A stretch of DNA of 64,000 nucleotides from Hellea sp039977295 (lineage in GTDB: Bacteria; Pseudomonadota; Alphaproteobacteria; Caulobacterales; Maricaulaceae), in the NCBI GenBank assembly GCA_039977295.1, contig JBDWDN010000012.1, positions 806,001 to 870,000 of the forward strand. The letters are read 5' to 3'. This document shows positions 33,661 to 42,751 of the stretch, piece after piece. Made by a program: the position numbers and the translations under genes. The notes beneath the pieces are model-generated. The model saw only the letters and a list, made by a program, of their open reading frames with translations, made no database searches and had not been told where the DNA came from. The number at the start of each line of letters is the position of its first letter. Position 1 is the first letter of the stretch.

Positions 33661-35118
33661 TTAACTCGGCATCGAATAATTAGGGGCTTCACGCGCAATA
33701 TGCACATCATGCACATGGCTCTCACGCAATCCTGCATTCGTAATCTTTACAAATTCAGCATTCTTATGGAGGTCTTTTATCGTGCGCGAGCCTGTATAGC
33801 CCATTGTTGCGCGAATCCCGCCTAAGAGTTGATGCAAAATTGGACCTACGGGCCCTTTAAAGGCAATGCGGCCTTCAATCCCCTCAGGAACAAGCTTCAT
33901 CGTATCATTGACTTCCTTTTGGAAATAACGATCCGCAGACCCGCGAGCCATTGCAGAGACTGACCCCATACCGCGGTAAGACTTAAAAGAACGCCCTTGA
34001 TAAAGGAATACCTCGCCTGGTGTTTCTTCTGCGCCCGCAAGCAGCGAGCCAACCATGGCGCATTCCGCGCCTGCCGCGAGAGCTTTGGCCATGTCGCCTG
34101 AATATTTTATCCCGCCATCCGCGATAACAGGGACGCCGGCTTTGTGAGCAACCGAGCACGCATCGATAATGGCCGTTAATTGGGGAACGCCAACGCCCGC
34201 TACGATACGGGTAGTACAGATAGAACCGGGGCCAATACCGACTTTGATAGCGTCAGCACCTGCATCGATAAGCGCTTTGGCCGCTGAAGCCGTCGCAATA
34301 TTTCCTGCGATAATTTGGGCCTCAGGATAGTCTTTCTTCAGACGCGCAACAGTCTCAATGACTTTGGATGAGTGACCATGGGCCGTATCAATGACAACGG
34401 CGTCAGCGCCCGCTGCAATAAGCGCAATCGCGCGATTATATCCAGCATCTCCAACGGTAGAGGCCGCAGCCACGCGAAGACGGCCTTTTTCGTCTTTACA
34501 GGCGTTAGGATGAGACAACGCCTTATCCATATCTTTAACGGTGATTAGGCCAACACAGCGGTAATTATCATCAACGACCAAAAGACGCTCAATTCGGTGC
34601 TTATGCAAAAGCGCGCGCGCTTCCTGCTCAGAAACGCCCTCTTTTACGGTCACAATCTCCGTCGTCATGAGGTTAGCGACTAGCTCATTTGGATCATCAG
34701 CAAAGCGCACATCGCGGTTGGTGACAATACCGACGAGTTTGCCATCATCTTCAACCACTGGAATCCCTGAAATATTATATCGGCTTCCGATCTCGCCTAA
34801 TTCAGCCCGCGTGGCATCAGGGCCAATCGTGATCGGATTGACAACCATGCCGCTCTCAAAGCGCTTAACTTTGCGCACTTCCTCGGCCTGCTCTTCAATC
34901 GTCAAATTGCGATGAATAACGCCAATGCCGCCTGTCTGCGCCATCGCAATTGCGAGCGGCGCTTCGGTGACTGTGTCCATGGCCGCCGAGACCAAAGGCA
35001 CATTTATACTTATCTTTTTAGTGAGGCGCGTTTTGAGGTCCGCATCTGCCGGAAGTATATCCGATGCTTGCGGCTGCAAAAGCACATCATCGAAGGTTAA
35101 GCCTTCACGAATCTCCAT
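33661..35118 (-). CDS. guaB: Inosine-5'-monophosphate dehydrogenase
   Basis: GuaB, 485 residues, oxidises IMP to XMP, the committed GMP step. It starts REGLTFDDVLLQPQASDILP, has two tandem CBS domains (about 95-205), the catalytic cysteine loop GPGSICTTRIVAGVG, the IMP phosphate-binding ADGGIKYSGD and the mobile flap RGMGSVSAM. ATG 35118 has AGGAG at ideal spacing. It heads the operon guaB-MAPEG-rsmB-guaA, so both GMP-branch enzymes are co-expressed. Confidence 0.97.
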   Translation of the reverse strand: MEIREGLTFDDVLLQPQASDILPADADLKTRLTKKISINVPLVSAAMDTVTEAPLAIAMAQTGGIGVIHRNLTIEEQAEEVRKVKRFESGMVVNPITIGPDATRAELGEIGSRYNISGIPVVEDDGKLVGIVTNRDVRFADDPNELVANLMTTEIVTVKEGVSEQEARALLHKHRIERLLVVDDNYRCVGLITVKDMDKALSHPNACKDEKGRLRVAAASTVGDAGYNRAIALIAAGADAVVIDTAHGHSSKVIETVARLKKDYPEAQIIAGNIATASAAKALIDAGADAIKVGIGPGSICTTRIVAGVGVPQLTAIIDACSVAHKAGVPVIADGGIKYSGDMAKALAAGAECAMVGSLLAGAEETPGEVFLYQGRSFKSYRGMGSVSAMARGSADRYFQKEVNDTMKLVPEGIEGRIAFKGPVGPILHQLLGGIRATMGYTGSRTIKDLHKNAEFVKITNAGLRESHVHDVHIAREAPNYSMPS

Positions 35119-35208
35119 TGGAGTCTCCTACTTTTGCAAGCGGCGACTATCAGGGAAATAAAGGCTTTGCAAAGGAAATTGTCGTTAGAGGCTGTATTAA
35201 AATATCTT

Positions 35209-35964
35209 TTACGACCTGACCTTACGTCCCTTAAATCCTTGCGCGACTAAATACATCTCTGGACTGCCAGCGCGTGAGCTTTTGGGCTTGGCGTGTTTTA
35301 CGGATTTAAAATTATGTTTGAGCGTATTGAGAAGCCGTCCTTCTGCGCCGCCCTGGAAGACTTTCGTTACAAAGTCCCCGCCCGGCTTTAGAACGTCCAT
35401 AGCAAAATCAGCTGCGGCTTCGACAAGTGCTACCGTTTTCAAATGGTCTGTTTGGCGATGTCCCATTGTATTGGCCGCTAAATCAGAAAGGACGGTATCG
35501 GGTTGACGTCCGAGCATATCTTTCAGCCGCCCTGGCGCTTTCTCATCCATGAAGTCCATTTCAATCATGTCTGCGCTGCCAATGGGTTCAACAGGCAAGA
35601 TATCAATACCAACAACACGCTGCGCGCCAAGCTTAAGCGCAATTTGCACCCAGCCGCCCGGGGCGCAGCCAAGATCGACAACCAAAGAGTCTTTCTTTAT
35701 CAGCTTAAATTTCTCATCAAGTTCAATAAGCTTGAAAGCCGCACGGGAACGATATCCCTTAATCTTGGCCTCGCGCACATAGGGATCGTTAATTTGGCGC
35801 TCAATCCAAAGCTTAGAGGAAATTTTACGCCCGCGCGCTGTCTTGACCTTATGGGTCATCATCCGCGTGGCGTTTTCTTTGTCCATTTTTTCAGTTTTAC
35901 GGCCACGTTTTGGCGCTGTCGGCTTTGCGCCAGACATGCGTTTGGGCTTTTTATCATCCGTCAT
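35209..35964 (-). CDS. rlmE: 23S rRNA 2'-O-ribose U2552 methyltransferase
   Basis: RlmE (FtsJ/RrmJ), 251 residues. A lysine/arginine-rich N-terminal extension of about 45 residues, common in alphaproteobacteria, precedes the core. The core has LWIERQINDPYVREAKIKGYRSRAAFKL, the SAM motif VVDLGCAPGGWVQIA, GIDILPVEPI, and the KDKE-tetrad regions AAFKLIE, DTVLSDLAAN and FVTKVFQGG. Start 35964 lies just inside the ppx/gppA 3' end (11-base overlap), so the two are coupled. Confidence 0.93.
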   Translation of the reverse strand: MTDDKKPKRMSGAKPTAPKRGRKTEKMDKENATRMMTHKVKTARGRKISSKLWIERQINDPYVREAKIKGYRSRAAFKLIELDEKFKLIKKDSLVVDLGCAPGGWVQIALKLGAQRVVGIDILPVEPIGSADMIEMDFMDEKAPGRLKDMLGRQPDTVLSDLAANTMGHRQTDHLKTVALVEAAADFAMDVLKPGGDFVTKVFQGGAEGRLLNTLKHNFKSVKHAKPKSSRAGSPEMYLVAQGFKGRKVRS

Positions 35965-37156
35965 CAGATGCGGCTTTCTCAGAGGTGGAGTTTTCTGCGG
36001 TAGGGTTTTCTGGTGTGGGAGATTGCGGCACGTCATTTTTGATGACGTTGATTTTTTGGCTTGTCTGCATCAAACCCATCAACATACCTTCGCGTAGACC
36101 GCGATCGGCGACTCTTACCATTTTGCTTGGCCACATCTCGCAAAGTACATCCGTGATAGCGCAGCCCGCGACTAATAATGTGGCGCGGTCCTTGCCGATA
36201 CAAGGCTCCTTCGCCCGCTCAGCAGGGCTACGCGAGGCCATATCGCGCGCAACACGCACAGCATCACTGCTGCGCAGCCATAGACCATCAACTTTATCGC
36301 GCTGATAATAAGGCAGCTTCAAATGGATCCCGGCCAACGAAGTAATCGTGCCTGACGTCCCAATAAGATGCCCCTTGCCCTCTTTAAAGCTATTCGTGAA
36401 GCGGGTCTCGCAGCCAGCTTTGGCGATCTCGTCGCGCACAACTTGCTTCATCGCTTCATACCAAACCGTCCTGTCTTCAATTTCAGGGACGCGTTCAGAT
36501 AATGTGGCAACGCCAATCGGCATAGAGGCCCAAGCGCTAATGGGCGGGCGGTGAACTCTCATCTTCCCTTGGGGATCGCGTAGGCGGCGAACATCGACCC
36601 AGCTAAGCTCTGTTGATCCCCCGCCAATATCAATGACAAGGGCAACATCTTTTGTTGTATCGATAAGGTTAAGACAGCCCATCACAGCTAAACGCGCTTC
36701 GACGCGCGCGGAGATAATTTCCAAGGTGATACCCGCTTCGGACTTTACACGGTCAAGGAATTCTTGTCCGTTTTCGGCTTTGCGGCAGGCTTCTGTGGCA
36801 ACACAGCGCCAGCGCTTAACGCGGCGCGCTTTCATTTTCTTCGCGCAAACCGTCAAAGCCTCTACGGCAGCTTGCATGCTTTTATCAGAAAGACGCCCTG
36901 TGGCGGTGAGGCCATTACCCAAGCGCACAGCGCGGGAATAGCTATCTATGACCTTAAAACTGTCACCACTGGCGCGCGCCACAAGGAGGCGGCAATTATT
37001 GGTGCCCAGATCTAAGGCTGCATATGTTGGCGGTCTTTTGCCCTGAGAAGAATTCCCCCCAGAACCACGCCGTTTGGTCCGTCGCCGAGTCGGTTTTTGC
37101 GTGCTGTATTGCCCGCCTTCCGAAACTCCGCTCCCGGACATATCACCGTCCGGCAT
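35954..37156 (-). CDS. Ppx/GppA-family phosphatase
   Basis: A 400-residue ASKHA-fold phosphatase acting on polyphosphate or pppGpp. Phosphate 1 motif is AALDLGTNNCRLLVA, phosphate 2 is LVIDIGGGSTELSWV, and the adenosine-like motif is GTSGTITSLAG. It lacks the C-terminal HD-like domain of long Ppx proteins. The first 40 residues are basic, and the last 35 are a disordered Pro/Thr/Asn/Glu tail. It is upstream of and overlaps rlmE. Polyphosphatase versus pppGpp hydrolase cannot be told from sequence. Confidence 0.88.
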   Translation of the reverse strand: MPDGDMSGSGVSEGGQYSTQKPTRRRTKRRGSGGNSSQGKRPPTYAALDLGTNNCRLLVARASGDSFKVIDSYSRAVRLGNGLTATGRLSDKSMQAAVEALTVCAKKMKARRVKRWRCVATEACRKAENGQEFLDRVKSEAGITLEIISARVEARLAVMGCLNLIDTTKDVALVIDIGGGSTELSWVDVRRLRDPQGKMRVHRPPISAWASMPIGVATLSERVPEIEDRTVWYEAMKQVVRDEIAKAGCETRFTNSFKEGKGHLIGTSGTITSLAGIHLKLPYYQRDKVDGLWLRSSDAVRVARDMASRSPAERAKEPCIGKDRATLLVAGCAITDVLCEMWPSKMVRVADRGLREGMLMGLMQTSQKINVIKNDVPQSPTPENPTAENSTSEKAASDDG

Positions 37157-37268
37157 CGCGTTCTCACATTTTAGGAGCCTGAGCTGCGGTAATCGCGCTC
37201 ATATTACTCATTCCCAAGAACCATAGCAAAATCAGCGGCTTGCTGTAAATCAAAATCTACATTTTGAG

Positions 37269-39041
37269 CTAGTGAATATCAACATGGTCAGAGAATTGCG
37301 CCCAATCAGGTTCGGGCTCAAGCTCTTCCATAGCTTCATGTTGAGACAAGAATATCTGCCCTGTGAGGCGCTCTAGGAAGCTTGACCGAAATAACCGCTC
37401 TTTTACACGGCTTTGCATGTCCGAAAAATGCAGCTTTATATCGGCGCTTTTCAAGCGCTTATTGATTTCCTCAAGGCTAGAGAGCGCGCTCGCATCAATC
37501 CGGTTCACGGCCGTGCACATCAGGACAAGGTCTGTCATCTCGTCATTCTCCGCGACAACGCGCGCCACTTTGTCCTCCAGATAGCGCGCATTTGCATAAT
37601 AAAGGCTTTCATCAATGCGTAATGTTTTCACAATCTCATTTGTTTCAACATTAAAACGTGCGGCATCTCGGTAATGTTCTGTCCCAGGGAATCGTCCAAC
37701 TAATGACATATTCGGTTTGAGGGTCGAGCTGATATGCAAAGCCATAGCCAGAACAACACCCGCCAGAACGCCCCATTGCACGCCTAGTAACAACACAGCT
37801 AAAAAAGTCGCTAATGCTGTTATACCGTCCGCACGGCTATAAATCCAAGTGCGCCACAAACTCTTAAAATCAAGGAGGTTGAAACAGGCTACAATGATGA
37901 GCGCGGCTAAGACAGCTAAGGGCAAGGCTTTTAGAACAGGCGTTAGGAATACCGCCGTTAAGGCCATGAAGGCCGCGACTAACAATCCAACGATCTGTGT
38001 CTGCCCGCCAGCGCTGAAATTCACAGCGGACCGGGACATACTACCGTTTATGGGATAACCGCCTGAAAGCCCGGCGATAATATTTGACGCGCCGAGCCCG
38101 AGCAGCTCCTTGTTTGAATCAATACGTCCCCTCGCCCGCGCGGCCAGCTCTTGCGCCGTCGACGTACTGTCCACAAAAGCAACGATTGCAATTACGATGG
38201 CTGGAACCAAGAGGGCCTTAATATCATTTAAGGGTAACATCGGTAAATCAAGCGGCGGCAAGCCCGCTGGTATTTCGCCGACAACGCTAAGATCAAATTT
38301 ATCCGCGAGATTGAAGCCTGAACTGATACCGATAAAAATAGCGACGATTAAAATCGGTGCCATTCGTCCAATAAGTTTTGCCGTCCGGCTTTTCACATGA
38401 AGCTTAACCAGTGCATAGGCGAAATACTTCTTGATGCTCCAAAGAATGATAATCGCCGCAAGACCAATTTCTAAGGCCGTAATATTTGTATTCGCCAGAT
38501 TAGCCCAAAGGTCTCCGAGCAAAGCGAAAACCGTATTACCGCTCGCGCTTACGCCAAAGATATGTTTGAGCTGGCTAAAGATAATCAGCAATGCAGCACC
38601 CGTAATATAAGCCGAGACGACAGGGCGTGAAACGAAATTCATCACGAATCCCGCTTTAAAAAGCCCCGCAATCAGTAATATTCCGCCCGTCATCAACGCT
38701 AGGACAGCTGCACTGATTAGCCGCGTGCCTTCGGGAAGGCCGGCAATCGCCGCAGCAGTCATGAGAGAAATCACTGCGGTCGGCCCGACGTTCAAGTAAC
38801 GTGACGACCCAAATGCGGCATAAGCGAGCAAAGGAAAGATAGAGACATATATCCCGACTTGAGGTGGCAGCCCTGCCAGCAATGCATAAGCCAAGGATTG
38901 CGGCACTAATAATATTGTGACGATAATGGCGGCGACTAAATCTTCTGTGAATACTCCGCCATTATAGCCGCGCAGCCAATCCCATTGGCGCGCTACCGCA
39001 GTTTTGCGTGGCTTAGATGTTACGGTCCCAGACTCGTCCAT
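37269..39041 (-). CDS. SulP-family anion permease with STAS domain
   Basis: A 590-residue inner-membrane transporter. The signature VAAIIVTILLVPQSLAYALLAGLPPQVGIYVSIFPLLAYAAFGSSRYLNVGPTA region near the N-terminus is diagnostic for SulP, with its proline in LVPQSLAYA. About 12-14 membrane segments reach residue 430. A cytoplasmic STAS domain (about 450-565: ESLYYANARYLEDKV...DLVLMCTAVNRIDASALSSLEEI) follows. The substrate may be sulfate, bicarbonate or another anion. AGGAC precedes the ATG at 39041. Monocistronic by spacing. Confidence 0.9.
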   Translation of the reverse strand: MDESGTVTSKPRKTAVARQWDWLRGYNGGVFTEDLVAAIIVTILLVPQSLAYALLAGLPPQVGIYVSIFPLLAYAAFGSSRYLNVGPTAVISLMTAAAIAGLPEGTRLISAAVLALMTGGILLIAGLFKAGFVMNFVSRPVVSAYITGAALLIIFSQLKHIFGVSASGNTVFALLGDLWANLANTNITALEIGLAAIIILWSIKKYFAYALVKLHVKSRTAKLIGRMAPILIVAIFIGISSGFNLADKFDLSVVGEIPAGLPPLDLPMLPLNDIKALLVPAIVIAIVAFVDSTSTAQELAARARGRIDSNKELLGLGASNIIAGLSGGYPINGSMSRSAVNFSAGGQTQIVGLLVAAFMALTAVFLTPVLKALPLAVLAALIIVACFNLLDFKSLWRTWIYSRADGITALATFLAVLLLGVQWGVLAGVVLAMALHISSTLKPNMSLVGRFPGTEHYRDAARFNVETNEIVKTLRIDESLYYANARYLEDKVARVVAENDEMTDLVLMCTAVNRIDASALSSLEEINKRLKSADIKLHFSDMQSRVKERLFRSSFLERLTGQIFLSQHEAMEELEPEPDWAQFSDHVDIH

Positions 39042-39139
39042 AATTTGTCCTGTCAGGTTTCCACGTAATATTCAAGATTAAGGATATTGGAATCACAGTA
39101 ATACAGCACCTGATTTAAGCATATATTTTTCATCCAGAT

Positions 39140-40279
39140 ATGTCACAAGACCCTATGAGCGACTCCCCTAAATTTGAAATCTTCCTTGGCACCCAACCCG
39201 GACTTGAAACTCTGCTTTTGCAGGAGGTTATAGAATGCGGGTTTGAACGTGCCAAAACCGTTGGCGGGGGCGTCACGGTCTGGGGCGGCTGGGATGATGT
39301 TTGGCGGGCCAATTTGATCCTACGCGGCGCGTCCAAAGTTCTCGCCCGTATAGGAGAATTTCGCGCCTTTCACCTCGCGCAGCTTGATAAACGTTCTCGC
39401 AAATTTCCCTGGGGCGAGACCCTCATGCCGGGCCATACGGTAAAAGTAGAAGTCGTTACCAATCGCAAAAGTAAAATCTATCATGCAGGCGCAGCGATAG
39501 AGCGCCTTGAGCGCGCCATACATGAAGAATTTGGCGCCAAGATCGCGAAGTCAATGGACGACGCAGACATCATCATTAAAACCCGTATCGACGATAATAA
39601 TGTTCGCCTCTCTGTCGACACATCTGGTGTCGGTCTTCACAAGCGCGGTTACAAATTAGCGATGGGTAAAGCGCCGCTGCGTGAAACCATGGCCGCCCTC
39701 GCCCTGCGCGGTTGCGGCTATGACGGAAAAGAAGCCGTGTTTGACCCTATGTGCGGCTCTGGCACTTTCTTAATTGAAGCCGCCCAAATATCATGCAACA
39801 TAATGGCAGGCCGTTCCCGTAAATTCGCTTTTGAAAAACTCGCCAGCTATGACGCTGACGCCGTTCTGTCCATTCGTGATAAGTGGACACCCCGCGACAG
39901 CCCTCAAAGATTTTACGGCTCAGACCGCAATGTCAATGTAATAGGGTTTTCCAAAGCTAATGCGGAGCGCGGCGGCGTGCTGGACATGTGCGAATTTAGC
40001 CCCCTTCCCCTCTCAAAGGTACAGCGCCCAGATGGCCCGCCCGGCCTCGTCATAGTCAACCCACCCTACGGCGCAAGAATAGGCAAAAAGAAAGACCTCT
40101 TCGCGCTCTATACGGCATTTGGTGATGTTATGCGTGATAGGTTCACGGGCTGGCGCGTCGGTATGATTACGTCAGATACGAAATTAGCAGAGGCAACGAA
40201 GCTACCATGGCTACCGACGGGTGCGCCAATTGCGCATGGAGGTTTGAAGGTGAAACTGTTTAAGACTGATGCTCTTTGA
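39140..40279 (+). CDS. THUMP-domain RNA methyltransferase (RlmL N-domain-like)
   Basis: A 379-residue class I methyltransferase. An N-terminal ferredoxin-like/THUMP RNA-binding region (EIFLGTQPGLETLLLQEV to about residue 160, including VDTSGVGLHKRGYK) precedes the SAM domain with DPMCGSGTFLIEAAQI and the catalytic IVNPPYGARIG (an N-methyl-guanine NPPY motif). It matches the m2G2445-forming half of RlmL without the RlmK half. TrmN-type tRNA m2G activity is an alternative. A second ATG at 39155 is an equally good start. Divergent from sulP. Confidence 0.85.
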   Translation: MSQDPMSDSPKFEIFLGTQPGLETLLLQEVIECGFERAKTVGGGVTVWGGWDDVWRANLILRGASKVLARIGEFRAFHLAQLDKRSRKFPWGETLMPGHTVKVEVVTNRKSKIYHAGAAIERLERAIHEEFGAKIAKSMDDADIIIKTRIDDNNVRLSVDTSGVGLHKRGYKLAMGKAPLRETMAALALRGCGYDGKEAVFDPMCGSGTFLIEAAQISCNIMAGRSRKFAFEKLASYDADAVLSIRDKWTPRDSPQRFYGSDRNVNVIGFSKANAERGGVLDMCEFSPLPLSKVQRPDGPPGLVIVNPPYGARIGKKKDLFALYTAFGDVMRDRFTGWRVGMITSDTKLAEATKLPWLPTGAPIAHGGLKVKLFKTDAL

Positions 40280-40339
40280 TGATGCCATTTTCTCAATAAT
40301 CAAATGCTGTTCCGCGAAACAAGTCAGCAAACCCAACCT

Positions 40340-40372
40340 CCCTCATCGCAAGACTTGTTCTTGCAATGAGGG
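40340..40372. repeat. Strong stem-loop between methyltransferase and arsR genes
   Basis: CCCTCATCGCAAGA (40340-40353) and TCTTGCAATGAGGG (40359-40372) form 14-base arms with one mismatch and a 5-base loop. No U-tract follows, so it is not a classical terminator. Size and sequence resemble REP-like intergenic hairpins, but no second copy exists in this window to show that it is repetitive. Confidence 0.6.
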
Positions 40373-40407
40373 ATAGTGGGTCAATTTTCCTCTTTACAAC
40401 GCGTGCA

Positions 40408-40423
40408 TATGTGTGCACACATA
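40408..40423. promoter_or_regulatory. Palindromic operator before arsR-alkB
   Basis: TATGTGTGCACACATA is a perfect 16-bp palindrome ending 5 bases before the arsR ATG. Flanking TGCA (40404-40407) and ATGCA (40425-40429) extend the symmetry loosely. ArsR-type dimers bind such palindromes, usually at their own promoters, so autorepression of arsR-alkB is likely. Confidence 0.65.
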
Positions 40424-40428
40424 CATGC

Positions 40429-40812
40429 ATGAAAAACGATAACCACGAGAACACCACCGAACATAAAGCGATGGCTGACGCCGCAATAGCAGTGCTCGAT
40501 ACAAAATTCTTAAAAGCGCTGACCGACCCCACGCGCGTCCAAATAGTGAAGAAACTTATCCTGCTCGGCGCCTGTGATGTTTCCACAATTGCAAAAGGCC
40601 TATCCCAAGACCGCTCTGTCGTGTCGCGTCATTTAAGCAATCTCGAACAAGCGCGCATCACGACCTCGCGCAAAGAAGGCCGTCAAGTCTTTTACGATTT
40701 AGATGGGCCCTATATCGTTCAAAAAGTGTCCCTTATACTCGAAGCTGTGCAGCCCATGGCAGAGCTTTGTATTCCTTTCAAAAAAATAGCGAGTGACGGA
40801 GAAGCCGCATGA
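40429..40812 (+). CDS. ArsR-family transcriptional regulator
   Basis: A 127-residue winged-helix repressor. The core is FLKALTDPTRVQIVKKLILLGACDVSTIAKGLSQDRSVVSRHLSNLEQARITTSRKEGRQVFYDL, the classical ArsR HTH and wing. No CxC metal motif lies in the recognition helix; one cysteine is in GACDVST and one in AELCIPF, so it does not look like an arsenic sensor. ATG 40429 sits directly after the palindrome and has no SD; ATG 40471 is an alternative. Its stop overlaps the alkB ATG (ATGA), so it almost certainly regulates alkB. The inducer, perhaps an alkane or fatty-acid derivative or redox state, is not visible. Confidence 0.87.
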   Translation: MKNDNHENTTEHKAMADAAIAVLDTKFLKALTDPTRVQIVKKLILLGACDVSTIAKGLSQDRSVVSRHLSNLEQARITTSRKEGRQVFYDLDGPYIVQKVSLILEAVQPMAELCIPFKKIASDGEAA

Positions 40813-41978
40813 CAAGTTTTACAGGACTGGCTGACGACGGTAGTGAAGTTGTTTATCGCGACGCCAAGCGCCACATGTATTGGCTAATTCTCATATCGCC
40901 CGCCATTTCGTTATTTTCAATCTGGCTATATTTCGCATTAGGTAAAAATCCGATTGTAACCCTTATCCCCATGCTCTTCTTTTATGCCTTTACCCCGTTA
41001 ATGGATTTATTGATGGGTGAAGACCCGCATAATCCGCCGGAAGAAGTTGTGAATGCCATGATTAGCGATAATTATTATCGGTTCACCGTTCACTCCCTTG
41101 TTTTCGTCGCCATCGCTGTCTTTCTTTCATTCGCCATATTCGTTGGCACGCAAGACCTCCCCTGGTGGGCCATCCTCGCCCTTATCATTGGCGTCGGCAG
41201 CAATAGCGGCGGCGTTATGGTTATGACGCATGAGCTTGGTCATAAATCGAATAAGCTCGACCGGCTTACCGCGAAAATCGGCAATATGATTATGGGCTAT
41301 GGCCACTTTAATATCGAACATAATAAAGGCCATCACACATGGGTCGCAACGCCAGAAGATCCTGCCAGTTCACGCATGGGCGAGAATTTTTATGCTTTCA
41401 TGGTCCGGGAACTATCAGGGACATTTAAGCGCGGAACTTCCTATGAAAAAGCCCGCCTTAACAAACAAGGGCGTAGTTTTTGGTCTGCCCATAATGACGT
41501 TCTGCAAGTCTATGCGGTTACGCTAGGCATTGCGGCGATATTTGTAGCCCTCTTTGGGTGGGTCATTTTGTTGTTTTTAATCCCCCATCACTTCTTGGCT
41601 TGGCTCGCACTAACTCAAGCCAATTACATCGAGCATTATGGCCTGAAGCGCGAAAAGCGTGAAAATGGTAAATATGAGCGCTGCCAGCCTAAACATAGCT
41701 GGAATACAAATCATACTTATTCCAACCTCCTATCCTTCCATTTACAACGTCATTCAGACCATCATGCCTATCCTCAGCGCCCCTATCAGGTCTTGCGAGA
41801 TTATGATGACGTGCCAAGTTTACCGACTGGTTATGGCGGGTGTTTTGCAATGGCCTTTTTTCCGCCGCTCTGGTTTGCCGTGATGGATAAAAAAGTAATG
41901 GAATGGGCGGATGGAGACCTGTCCAAGGTCAATGTCGACCCGAAGTCACTGGCGAGGCTTGAGAAGCGTTGGAGATAA
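40809..41978 (+). CDS. alkB: Alkane 1-monooxygenase (AlkB-type)
   Basis: A 389-residue integral-membrane non-heme di-iron hydroxylase that oxidises n-alkanes to 1-alkanols with rubredoxin as electron donor. All four signature blocks are present: HELGHK (141-146), EHNKGHH (170-176), NYIEHYGLKR (272-281) and LQRHSDHHA (312-320). About six membrane helices carry them; length is typical. The NYIEHYGL block distinguishes AlkB from fatty-acid desaturases and xylene monooxygenase. No rubredoxin or rubredoxin reductase gene lies in the window. It is translationally coupled to the ArsR regulator. Confidence 0.95.
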   Translation: MTSFTGLADDGSEVVYRDAKRHMYWLILISPAISLFSIWLYFALGKNPIVTLIPMLFFYAFTPLMDLLMGEDPHNPPEEVVNAMISDNYYRFTVHSLVFVAIAVFLSFAIFVGTQDLPWWAILALIIGVGSNSGGVMVMTHELGHKSNKLDRLTAKIGNMIMGYGHFNIEHNKGHHTWVATPEDPASSRMGENFYAFMVRELSGTFKRGTSYEKARLNKQGRSFWSAHNDVLQVYAVTLGIAAIFVALFGWVILLFLIPHHFLAWLALTQANYIEHYGLKREKRENGKYERCQPKHSWNTNHTYSNLLSFHLQRHSDHHAYPQRPYQVLRDYDDVPSLPTGYGGCFAMAFFPPLWFAVMDKKVMEWADGDLSKVNVDPKSLARLEKRWR

Positions 41979-41995
41979 GTAAACCCACTCTTCTT

Positions 41996-42724
41996 TTAGG
42001 TTTTCTCGTCGTTCATCGCACGGAGCAGATTAAGCAGCCTGTTATCTCCACTTTTAACAATACCACGCTCTTCATTCATTTTTCTACGGAATGATTGGAG
42101 GTTTCCATAGGCAAATTTGCAGGCGGCCTCAGCATCCTCCTCGGATTTAGCTGGCAGAGTGTAACGCATTTTCATGAACTCGCCTTTGGCAACCTCATCA
42201 ACCCCAATAATAGACATCCAACCCTTTTTGGTAAAAACCGCAGCTGGCCAAGAGGACACGGTCACCGCTTCATCTTCACCTAATAAGACCGCTGACAATA
42301 TAGCGTCAGCATCAATTGAGACGGCTTCACACGTATCTGAAGTATCTTCCGAATATTTATACCCTTTCGGTTCAAAGACTTACTTCAGAGACGCAACAGA
42401 TTCTCCAAAATAGCGTCCAATTTTTGCCCCAGGAATATTACTCAGAAACATACTCAACTTTCGGTCATCTCCTCCGTAATCACACCCAAGGTCAGACCCA
42501 TCGGCTATATAGTTCTTGGAGGATTGCAATGACAGGCCATCAATCGCAGCAGGGCAATAAATACCGCTGCGAGGACTATAAGCGCTTCCATCAGGATTCT
42601 GAATGAACTCCGCAGAACGTTTCATCCTAGCCTCGTCTACATTGCTTGCAGTTGTGGTTGCGCAGCCCGGCGCCAGTGCCGCTATTGCCAAAAAGGAAAT
42701 ACTTAAAAAAGCCTTATATTTCAT
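41996..42724 (-). pseudogene. Lipoprotein-like gene interrupted by an in-frame TAA
   Basis: A single reading frame runs from ATG 42724 to a stop at 41996 but is broken by one TAA at 42380-42382. The first 114 residues carry a lipoprotein-like signal (MKYKAFLSISFLAIAALAPGC). After the stop the same frame continues open for 127 codons with protein-like content (VFEPKGYKYSEDTSDTCEAV, then SSWPAAVFTKKGWMSIIGVDEVAKGEFMKMRYTL). No ATG or SD lies just after the stop, so the second part would not start independently. It lies 27 bases after gyrA on the same strand. A recent nonsense mutation, programmed readthrough or a sequencing error are all possible. No known family recognised. Confidence 0.7.
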
Positions 42725-42751
42725 AGGATTCCCAGTCTTTTTGAATTTACT

